A program made the translations under genes and the position numbers. A DNA stretch of 11,504 nucleotides from an uncultured Christensenellaceae bacterium (lineage in GTDB: Bacteria; Bacillota; Clostridia; Christensenellales; Christensenellaceae), in the NCBI GenBank assembly GCA_934373295.1, contig CAKROK010000064.1, positions 1 through 11,504 on the forward strand, read 5' to 3'. The notes beneath the pieces are model-generated. The model saw only the letters and a list, made by a program, of their open reading frames with translations. It was not told where the DNA came from and ran no database searches. Below, one piece after another: positions 1 to 5,652 of the stretch. Every line of letters starts with the position of its first letter. Positions within the stretch are counted from its first letter, which is position 1.

Positions 1-9
1 TATATGCGG

Positions 10-15
10 TATACT
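10..15 (+). promoter_or_regulatory. Possible -10 box for the XRE gene
   Basis: The hexamer TATACT matches the sigma-A -10 consensus at five of six positions and lies about 78 bases before the start codon of the small regulator gene. The matching -35 region would fall outside the window, so this is only a plausible partial promoter. Confidence 0.25.
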
Positions 16-92
16 AATAAATGTGCCGCTTATCCTCACGGCGATTTTCCGACAGTCTTAAAAATATAATCTTATTTTTAGGAGGCTATCTC

Positions 93-317
93 ATGAACAA
101 AAGACTGATATTTCTTAGGACGAAGCGCTCATTAAGCCAAAGCGCGTTGGCCACGAAGCTAAACATGTCTCAATCCGGGTATTCCAAATACGAGACGGGC
201 GAAAACGACGTCCCCATATCCATTCTGATACGGCTGGCGGAGATATACGGCACGAGCACGGACTACCTGCTCGGCCGAACGAACGACCCGCGCCCATATC
301 CGCCCTCCAAAAAGTGA
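93..317 (+). CDS. Small XRE-family (Cro/CI-type) helix-turn-helix regulator
   Basis: This 74-residue protein is almost entirely one HTH_3 (Cro/CI) DNA-binding domain. Residues 5-14 form helix 1, and the segment around SQSALATKLNMSQSGYSKYE (about 14-33) carries the helix-turn-helix. The following stretch, with PISILIRLAEIYGTSTDYLLG, is the usual helix 4-5 region of this family. There is no ligand-binding or dimerisation domain beyond it, and the tail ends in a basic Lys-Lys. The ATG at 93 is chosen because GGAGG (81-85) lies 7 bases before it; the reading frame extends upstream to 21, but that start has no ribosome binding site. Such small proteins usually repress their own promoter and a neighbour. 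The gene points toward the GNAT-like gene but is separated from it by 166 bases, and I see no obvious operator, so its targets are unknown. Confidence 0.85.
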   Translation: MNKRLIFLRTKRSLSQSALATKLNMSQSGYSKYETGENDVPISILIRLAEIYGTSTDYLLGRTNDPRPYPPSKK

Positions 318-420
318 CCTGAGCATTGTTTTTTAACAAAATCGTCTGTAAGCAGGCTCATTATGCCTAAAATAAAGGTATTTTTTAAAATTATATATAC
401 CAAAATGCCGCTCAATGTTG

Positions 421-426
421 TATAAT
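421..426 (+). promoter_or_regulatory. Likely -10 box of the GNAT-like gene
   Basis: A perfect TATAAT lies 57 bases before the start codon in an AT-rich stretch. No good -35 box sits at 17 bases (TACCAA at 398-403). The gap between the regulator and this gene (318-483) otherwise shows only AT-rich sequence and no convincing terminator. Confidence 0.45.
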
Positions 427-483
427 GAGAAATTGAAGTGAGTTATCATTTACATTATATTTTTTATTCAGGTGGTATCATAA

Positions 484-1611
484 ATGCTTACAGTAAAAGA
501 AGTTAAAACCAGGGCGGACAGAAAGCGGTTCATCCAGTTTCAAAACGACCTCTATAAGGACTGTGAATACTACGTCCCCACGATGATGATGGATGAGATG
601 GCAAACCTCAACCCCAAAAAGAACCCCGCGTTCGACTTCTGCGAGAGCAGACAGTGGCTCGTTTACCGCGATAATGAGATCGTGGGCCGCGTCGCCGCGA
701 TAGTCTCACACGCCGCAAACGACATTTGGGGGGAAAATCGCATTCGCTTCTCCCGCATTGATTTTATTGAGGACTACGACGTGTTCTGCCTGCTCATGAA
801 GCAGGTCGAGGATTGGGCAAAGGAGCTGGGCCTGACTGAGATAATCGGCCCCATGGGCTTCTGCGACTTCGATAAAGAGGGCATGCTCGTAAAGGGCTTT
901 GACAGGATGAGCATGTTCATAACCTATTACAGCTATCCCTATTACGTCGAATTTTTGGAAAAATACGGCTTTGAAAAAGAGGTCGACTGGGTCGAGAACA
1001 AGATCTACATCGAGGGCAGAGAGAACATCGAAAAGCTGGATAGGATATGCGACCGCATGATGCAGCGCATGAATTTAAAATACGTCGAGCTTAAAAACAA
1101 GCGTCAGCTCAAAAAATACGTACCCGAGATATTCGACCTCATCAACCAGGCGTATGAGGAGCTTTTCCAGGTAGTGCCCATCACCGAGCACATGAAGAAA
1201 TACTACGTCGGTCAGTTCCTTCTGCTGTTAAACCTCGATTACGTCGGTCTGGTAGTGGACGAAAACGGCAAGCTCATCGCATTAGGCGTGAACGCACCCT
1301 CGCTCGTAGAGCCCATGAGAAAACACAACGGCAGGCTCTTCCCCTTCGGCTGGATAGACCTCCTAAAGACCATCAACCATCCCAAGGCGATAGACATGTA
1401 TTTCGTCGCAGTGGATAAGGAATACAAAAACGCGGGCGTTCCCGCGCTGCTCTTAAACAGAATGTGGCATAAGGCTCATGAAAACGGCCTGCTCTTTGCG
1501 GAGACCGGCCCGGAGCTGGAGTACAACTACAAAGTCCAGGGACTTTGGAAGGACTTCAAGGTGGATCACAACCACAAAATCCGCCGCTGCTTCAAAAAGA
1601 CGATCGACTGA
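484..1611 (+). CDS. GNAT-fold acetyltransferase-like protein (YghO-like), substrate unknown
   Basis: This 375-residue soluble protein has no signal peptide. It resembles the conserved bacterial family of long GNAT-related proteins (YghO-like) that are annotated only as N-acetyltransferase-like. Two GNAT-like halves are visible. Residues 60-165 have the strand-helix pattern of a first domain and end in EKYGFEKEVDW, typical of the last GNAT strands. Residues 200-370 contain an acetyl-CoA-loop-like stretch, VDKEYKNAGVPALLLNRMW (310-328), followed by a conserved E-x-N region (345-348) and a basic end, HKIRRCFKK. The glycine-rich Q/RxxGxG/A loop is degenerate (KNAGVP), so catalytic activity is not assured. 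GGTGG (471-475) lies 8 bases before the ATG. The gene has its own -10 box and ends just before a strong terminator, so it is probably a single-gene transcript. No functional link to the pilus operon is evident. Family recognition is from memory, not a search. Confidence 0.75.
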   Translation: MLTVKEVKTRADRKRFIQFQNDLYKDCEYYVPTMMMDEMANLNPKKNPAFDFCESRQWLVYRDNEIVGRVAAIVSHAANDIWGENRIRFSRIDFIEDYDVFCLLMKQVEDWAKELGLTEIIGPMGFCDFDKEGMLVKGFDRMSMFITYYSYPYYVEFLEKYGFEKEVDWVENKIYIEGRENIEKLDRICDRMMQRMNLKYVELKNKRQLKKYVPEIFDLINQAYEELFQVVPITEHMKKYYVGQFLLLLNLDYVGLVVDENGKLIALGVNAPSLVEPMRKHNGRLFPFGWIDLLKTINHPKAIDMYFVAVDKEYKNAGVPALLLNRMWHKAHENGLLFAETGPELEYNYKVQGLWKDFKVDHNHKIRRCFKKTID

Positions 1612-1623
1612 TATTTTTAAACA

Positions 1624-1655
1624 AAAACAGGAACGGAGCTTTTTCCGTTCCTTTT
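1624..1655. terminator. Bidirectional intrinsic terminator shared by convergent operons
   Basis: The inverted repeat AGGAACGGA / TCCGTTCCT (1629-1637 and 1644-1652) forms a 9-bp stem with a 6-base loop. A T-run follows on the plus strand (1652-1655), and a run of A lies before it (1622-1627), giving a T-tract on the minus strand. It begins 12 bases after the stop of the GNAT-like gene and 3 bases after the stop of the last pilus-operon gene, so it can end both converging transcripts. Confidence 0.85.
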
Positions 1656-2222
1656 CTATTCCGCAAATTCGCAAGCTACGATGAGATACGCCCCGTCCTT
1701 TTTAGTAAAAAGCGTGAGCGCGCCCCCTTTTGAGGCGAGCGTCTGCGCGTCTGCGCTTTGGGCGTGGCTTATGCGCACGACGGTATAGCCAAAAACTCTT
1801 CCCGTCATGTCCGTAAACGTGAGCGGCTCTCCCGCGTCTATCTCACCGGCAAAGTCGAAATCCCCGCCGATTATGATAGACCCGTCATACACACTGCCCG
1901 TAAACCTCGCGGGGCGATACGCAAACAGCGAGCTATCCCACTGCGCAGCGACGGGCTGTTTGTAATGTCTGTCTGCAAGCTCGAGCATACCGACGAAATC
2001 CGTCCCGTCAAGCTCCATCACGGGCATGTCGTTATCCGTGCGCTGTTCCGCGACTCCTGCGATTTTCTCAGGCAGGGCCGTCTCTATGCGCGCCGCAAGC
2101 TCTTCACCGCGCATGGCGGAGTTTTCCTCCCGCCATTTTAAAAAGATAAAGCCCGCCGCGGCCGCTATAAAGAGCAGTATTCCCACGGCGAGGGCTATTT
2201 TTGATAATATCCTACCTCGCAT
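1656..2222 (-). CDS. Membrane-anchored sortase-fold-like protein lacking catalytic residues (putative pseudo-sortase)
   Basis: This 188-residue protein has a basic N-terminus and one membrane segment (about 9-28). It then has an extracellular domain whose strand pattern resembles a small sortase. DFVGMLEL (75-82) matches the first sortase strand (xVGxLxI). QPVAAQWDSSLF (89-100) matches the PVxxxxDNxxYL region. IIIGGDF (116-122) matches VIAGHN, with Asp121 in place of the catalytic His. EIDAGEPLTFTDMTGRVFGYTV (127-148) matches the LxxGDxhxhxDxxGxxYxYxV strands. TLFTK (170-174) matches TLxTC, with Lys174 in place of the Cys. AYLIVAC (178-184) matches RhhVhA, with Tyr179 in place of the Arg. All three catalytic residues are therefore missing. 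The ATG at 2222 lies inside the end of the base-pilin gene (11-bp overlap), with an AGG about 7 bases upstream, so translation is probably coupled. It is the last gene of the operon. Gene reality is solid; the sortase relationship is inference. Confidence 0.8.
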   Translation of the reverse strand: MRGRILSKIALAVGILLFIAAAAGFIFLKWREENSAMRGEELAARIETALPEKIAGVAEQRTDNDMPVMELDGTDFVGMLELADRHYKQPVAAQWDSSLFAYRPARFTGSVYDGSIIIGGDFDFAGEIDAGEPLTFTDMTGRVFGYTVVRISHAQSADAQTLASKGGALTLFTKKDGAYLIVACEFAE

Positions 2223-3162
2223 TTTTACGCCTTGTCAAAAGAACGCACAGCGCTATGAGCAAACCGCCCGATATCGCCATCAGCGCGATGTACATCCCCA
2301 TGTCCGCCGTGTCTCCCGTCTTGGGTACGGTGTGTTTGGAAGGACGGCTGTTCGTCACGTTAAATGTATCGCCGTTTCTTTGAATAGCGACCTTGTATCC
2401 ATCCGGAACATCTCTCTCGACGACGCTCCATACGCTTCCGTCGTCAACGGTCTTCCACGAATGTCTCCAGTCGTTTTCCTTTTCGAGATTCACGGTCTCC
2501 TGCAATTTGCCGTCCTTAAAAATCTCTATCTTGACGCTTTCAGGGCGAGCGGTTTTGCTTCCCTCATCCTTCCACGTCTTTAGCACGGTATACGCGACCT
2601 CTCCCTTGGCGGGCGTCTTTTCGGACATCTTGGGCTTCGCACTCACGTCGTACATCCAACGTCCGTCCTCACCCACTGTGGGAACAGCCGCCATAAAGGA
2701 TTCAAACACGTAGTATTTACCCGCGTTTTCCGTGCGTATCGAGCTTATGAGGTATATGCCCGCGGTCAGGCCGGTAAACTTCACCTTTCCCTCGCCGTCC
2801 GTCTTTTGCGTCATGTCCGCCTCTATGCCGTCCGCAAGGATATATGAATTGAGCGTGATGGTCATGTCGTCCCACTCCGTTTGGGAAGTCGTTCCCGTCA
2901 CGGTCACGGGCTTATCCGCAAACGCGCCGCAAAGCTCATATTGCGCATCAGAAGTTATATTCGCGATATGATAGAGCTTCACCGTCCGGCCGGAAAACAC
3001 CGTTTTGCCGGACGAATAGGTTATATCCAGCGTGCAGTCCTCTCTCAGTTCGACCTGCTCGGCAGCATTGGTCGTAGAGGCCGCGCAAACGCCGGTCATG
3101 CAGCAAAACAGCGTCGCCGCCGCAATCATAAGACAGGCTATAATATAAGTCTTTCTTTTCAT
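2212..3162 (-). CDS. Minor (base-type) pilin with Cna-B domain and VPKTG sorting signal
   Basis: This is a secreted 316-residue wall-anchored protein. Residues 1-27 are a signal peptide (basic start, hydrophobic core, cleavage probably after VCA). Residues 35-180 form a transthyretin-like pilin domain containing LTAGIYLIS and ending in YDVSAKPK. Residues 187-275 are a typical Cna-B domain starting at AYTVLKTWKDE, with RPESVKIEIFKDG and DVPDGY. The expected isopeptide triad is visible as Lys195, Glu249 and Asn271. The C-terminus has VPKTG (279-283), a hydrophobic segment (about 288-309) and RRK. VPKTG differs from the LPETG of the other two surface proteins. That, together with its small size and place after the sortase, suggests it is the base subunit joining the fibre to the wall. 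Its ATG overlaps the sortase stop as ATGA (4 bp), with GGGAG about 7 bases upstream, so translation is probably coupled. It could instead be an ancillary pilin. Confidence 0.88.
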   Translation of the reverse strand: MKRKTYIIACLMIAAATLFCCMTGVCAASTTNAAEQVELREDCTLDITYSSGKTVFSGRTVKLYHIANITSDAQYELCGAFADKPVTVTGTTSQTEWDDMTITLNSYILADGIEADMTQKTDGEGKVKFTGLTAGIYLISSIRTENAGKYYVFESFMAAVPTVGEDGRWMYDVSAKPKMSEKTPAKGEVAYTVLKTWKDEGSKTARPESVKIEIFKDGKLQETVNLEKENDWRHSWKTVDDGSVWSVVERDVPDGYKVAIQRNGDTFNVTNSRPSKHTVPKTGDTADMGMYIALMAISGGLLIALCVLLTRRKNAR

Positions 3163-4004
3163 ATCAATTCTCCCTCATCGTTGATAGGCAGTTTCTTTTT
3201 GACGGGTTTAAAGAACACGTACAGCATCAGTATAAATATAATGGGCAGCGCGACAATGGGCGTCACTATCAGCCGGTCGACTATGTATGCGTCGGACACG
3301 ACGTTCATCGTGCGCAGATCCTCGGAGGCTATCCTCCTGCCCCGAACGAGCAGCCGGTGCGTGTTTATGCCGTAGGGCGTACAAGTGACGAGCGTGCAGT
3401 AATCCTCTCCCTTTTCGATCAAGAGGTCGCTCACGTCGTCCGGCAGTACGGTCTTTATCTGGTCGACCTGATATATGAGCGTGCGGTCGAGCACCGTCAC
3501 TCTGAACACGTCGCCCACCTCGAGCTTATCGAGATCGGAAAACAGCTTCGCCGAGGGCAGACCCCTGTGCGCGGACAGCGCGCAATGCGTCCCCTCTCCC
3601 CCCACGGGCAGGCTCGTCCCCTTGATATGCCCGCAGGCATTGTTTAATATGGATGGATCCGTCCCGTGATATATGGGCAGCTTTACCTGTATCTTGTCTA
3701 TGTCAATATATCCCATCACGCCGTTTTGCGCGGCGTTCAGGCATTCGTCATATCCCTCTACCTGTTCATATTCCGCCAGCGGGAATTTGAGCGCGGCGAG
3801 CTTTTCATTATACTCATCCGCCGCGGCATACAGCTTTGAGTAGTCCTTGGGTGAAAGGCTTTTCATGATGGTGTCATAATCGACTATGGCGCGCGACTGT
3901 GTTATTGAGTTCCAGTAGCTGCTTATCGAGGGATACAAAAGCACCCCTAGCCCGACTACGAATACACTTAACAGTATTAAAGTTATGACCCTTCGTCTTT
4001 TCAT
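3159..4004 (-). CDS. Class C (pilin-polymerising) sortase
   Basis: This 281-residue membrane transpeptidase cleaves LPXTG-type signals between Thr and Gly and links the Thr to a lysine of the next pilin. It has an N-terminal membrane segment (6-24), the sortase core and a C-terminal membrane segment (about 246-265) followed by a KPVKKK tail. This two-membrane-segment layout is typical of class C. Signature stretches are GVMGYIDIDKIQVKLPIYHG (95-114), SLPVGGEGTHCALSAHRGLP (131-150) and TLVTCTPYGINTHRLLVRG (204-222). The catalytic residues are His146, Cys208 and Arg217. The lid region before the core (about 70-95) lacks the usual Asp-Pro-aromatic motif. The ATG at 4004 is preferred because AGGAG (4008-4012) precedes it by 5 bases; a longer start at 4058 would begin inside a hairpin and add 18 non-membrane residues. 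It lies between the shaft and base pilin genes and probably polymerises both LPETG proteins. Confidence 0.95.
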   Translation of the reverse strand: MKRRRVITLILLSVFVVGLGVLLYPSISSYWNSITQSRAIVDYDTIMKSLSPKDYSKLYAAADEYNEKLAALKFPLAEYEQVEGYDECLNAAQNGVMGYIDIDKIQVKLPIYHGTDPSILNNACGHIKGTSLPVGGEGTHCALSAHRGLPSAKLFSDLDKLEVGDVFRVTVLDRTLIYQVDQIKTVLPDDVSDLLIEKGEDYCTLVTCTPYGINTHRLLVRGRRIASEDLRTMNVVSDAYIVDRLIVTPIVALPIIFILMLYVFFKPVKKKLPINDEGELI

Positions 4005-4020
4005 GAAAACTCCTACCGCA

Positions 4021-4072
4021 CATAGCATATGTATATGAGCGCATCTATACGCGCCCATATATATACGCTATG
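4021..4072 (-). promoter_or_regulatory. Long AT-rich hairpin just upstream of the sortase ribosome binding site
   Basis: Arms 4021-4037 and 4056-4072 are inverted repeats matching at 15 of 17 positions; in the minus-strand RNA one of the two mismatches becomes a G-U pair. Inside them, GCGC (4039-4042) pairs with GCGC (4051-4054), leaving an 8-base loop. The structure ends about 8 bases before the sortase AGGAG. It is likely an mRNA stability, processing or translation-control element between pilin and sortase. It could alternatively be a binding site for a protein. Confidence 0.6.
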
Positions 4073-4084
4073 TAAAAGCGCCGC

Positions 4085-4116
4085 GCCGGAAGCGTGAGAA
4101 AAGCCCCGCCTCCGGC
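4085..4116 (-). terminator. GC-rich hairpin after the shaft-pilin gene, possible partial terminator
   Basis: In the minus-strand RNA, GCCGGAGGCG (4116-4107) pairs with CGCTTCCGGC (4094-4085), giving a 10-bp stem with one G-U pair and a 12-base loop. It starts 26 bases after the pilin stop codon. The U-run (four bases) comes only after a further GCGGCGC, so it is not a classic terminator. It may attenuate read-through into the sortase gene or protect the pilin mRNA 3' end. Confidence 0.5.
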
Positions 4117-4141
4117 CGGCAGTTTTAAAGCATGGATCCGC

Positions 4142-5560
4142 TTAGAAGGATTCCTTGCTCATTCTCTTGTTGGTCACGAGTATTACGCCCGCGATGATGA
4201 CTGCTAACGCTCCGATAGCTATGAAGATTATCGTGCCCGTGCCACCAGTTTCGGGAAGAATGGTGCCTGTGCTGTTCGCGACCTTTGCAGTGAGCGAAAG
4301 GGTGGCCGCCTCGGGGTTGGATGCAGCGCCGTCAACCGTTGCTGTTTTGTCCTTTGTAATGACTATGGTTATGTTGCCCGTGAGCGGGTTATAGCCGTCC
4401 GGTGCAGCCGTCTCCTCGAGGTAATACGTGCCTGCCTCAAGGCCGTCAAACCTCGCCGCGCCGTTTGTGTCCGTGGTCACCTCGGTGGCCTGCGCCTTAT
4501 CAGCCACCCACTCGACCTTCTTAGCAGCGGCGTCATACTTATAGTACTTGCCATCGGCGTTCTTGAGCACGAACTTCGCGTTTTCGAGCTTGGTCGCCTC
4601 ACTGTCTTTCTGATATTTGTCAATTACAATATTGAAACAATATACATCAACTACAGTCGTTCCCTCGCCCGTGCCTTCTGCGGCAGGATCGTTGCTATAT
4701 ACAAGCTTCGCGGTGTTCGTCTCAACATTGCGCTGTATCGCGGCGTCGTTTACCGTCGCGGTATACGTGATAACCACAGACGCGTCTATCTTATCCTGAT
4801 AGTCGTCCATATTAATGGCTATCTCAAAACCGTTGCCCTTCGTCGTCTTGGTCACGCCGGAGGTCGCCTCCGCGCCGTCAATCTTGACCGTGGCATCTCC
4901 ATTGTAGGTCAGGCCGTCCGTCATGGTATCCGTTACGATGTACTTATACGTGTTCGCCTTATAGCCCTTTGTGGAGGGGACCTTGCCCGTTATGGTGTAC
5001 GTGAGTACCTGGCCGACTTCAACAGTCGCGTCCTCGTCGTCCACTTCCTTTTCAATCACAGGGACTTCGTTCTTATCCCTAATGGATACGTCCTTCGCGG
5101 TGACCAGCTCGCATACCGTTCCGCTCGTTCCGGAGACAAAGTAGTAGCCCAGCTCAAGGCCGTCCGCCTTCATGGCATCTCCAGCCTGAACGAACGCCGT
5201 GCCTGCGCCGAGGTTTGCGTCGTTTTGCTTTAGGTAGCTCGCAAAGCTCGCCGCGGAAAAGCTCGCGTCGATGCTCACGATGTACTTATCGCCCGCATTA
5301 GTGAGCGTAAGGCCGCTTCCCGCCTGGTCAGCATACGCCTTTACCGTATTAAACGCAGCGTCTCCCGCGCCTATGGTATAGGAGTAGTTGTCGCCCGAAT
5401 AGGTCACGTCGAAAATCTTATGCGCAGTGTAGGTGTGTCCCGCCTGCGGATTGGTGATTGTGATGCTGCCCGTTTCACCCGCCGCAAATACGGTGAGCCC
5501 GAACGCGAACGTCAATACGAGCACGAGCATTACTGCAAAAACCTTTTTAATGTTCTTCAT
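4142..5560 (-). CDS. Major (shaft) pilin, FimA/SpaA type, LPETG-anchored
   Basis: This 472-residue secreted protein has the layout of a Gram-positive shaft pilin. Residues 1-27 are a signal peptide. An N-terminal D1 domain (about 30-165) ends in VSIRDKNEVPVIEK, where Lys163 sits in the place of the pilin-motif lysine (usually YPKN). A fimbrial D2 domain (about 168-308) shows the expected isopeptide pair Lys171 and Asn282 (NTAKLVYSN). A SpaA/Cna-B-like D3 domain (about 309-430) has Lys315, the E-box LEETAAPDGY (Glu382/383) and a terminal Asn429. LPETG (435-439), a hydrophobic stretch and KRMSKE complete the sorting signal. GAGAGG lies about 9 bases before the ATG, preceded by an A-rich leader (5561-5600) that should be unstructured and favour high translation. 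The neighbouring class C sortase supports its role as the polymer subunit. Confidence 0.93.
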   Translation of the reverse strand: MKNIKKVFAVMLVLVLTFAFGLTVFAAGETGSITITNPQAGHTYTAHKIFDVTYSGDNYSYTIGAGDAAFNTVKAYADQAGSGLTLTNAGDKYIVSIDASFSAASFASYLKQNDANLGAGTAFVQAGDAMKADGLELGYYFVSGTSGTVCELVTAKDVSIRDKNEVPVIEKEVDDEDATVEVGQVLTYTITGKVPSTKGYKANTYKYIVTDTMTDGLTYNGDATVKIDGAEATSGVTKTTKGNGFEIAINMDDYQDKIDASVVITYTATVNDAAIQRNVETNTAKLVYSNDPAAEGTGEGTTVVDVYCFNIVIDKYQKDSEATKLENAKFVLKNADGKYYKYDAAAKKVEWVADKAQATEVTTDTNGAARFDGLEAGTYYLEETAAPDGYNPLTGNITIVITKDKTATVDGAASNPEAATLSLTAKVANSTGTILPETGGTGTIIFIAIGALAVIIAGVILVTNKRMSKESF

Positions 5561-5652
5561 TACTTTTATCCTCTCTGATTATTTTTTTAGTTTTTTTCGG
5601 ATAAGTCCTACGGCACGATGGAAATTTCGCAATGTAGGAGAGGCATTTTTCG
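5561..5652. other. Spacer between tip and shaft pilin genes
   Basis: This 92-base spacer carries the A-rich leader and ribosome binding site of the shaft pilin. It also contains a weak inverted repeat TCCTAC / GTAGGA (5606-5611 and 5634-5639). I find no convincing internal promoter or terminator, so read-through from the tip gene is expected. Confidence 0.4.

Noticed and set aside
325..340. AT-rich repeat TTGTT / AACAA after the XRE gene as a terminator
   Set aside because: Only five weak pairs and no T-run after the stem on the plus strand.
2026..2583. A 185-codon open frame on the plus strand
   Set aside because: It lies antisense to the pseudo-sortase and base-pilin genes, whose domains, start signals and overlaps are convincing; the frame has no recognisable content.
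3994..4058. A longer sortase start at 4058
   Set aside because: It would add 18 residues and start inside a hairpin, whereas the ATG at 4004 has AGGAG at a workable distance and a normal membrane-anchor start.
5606..5639. Inverted repeat TCCTAC / GTAGGA between tip and shaft genes as a terminator
   Set aside because: Six base pairs with a 22-base loop and no T-run on the minus strand; too weak to end transcription.
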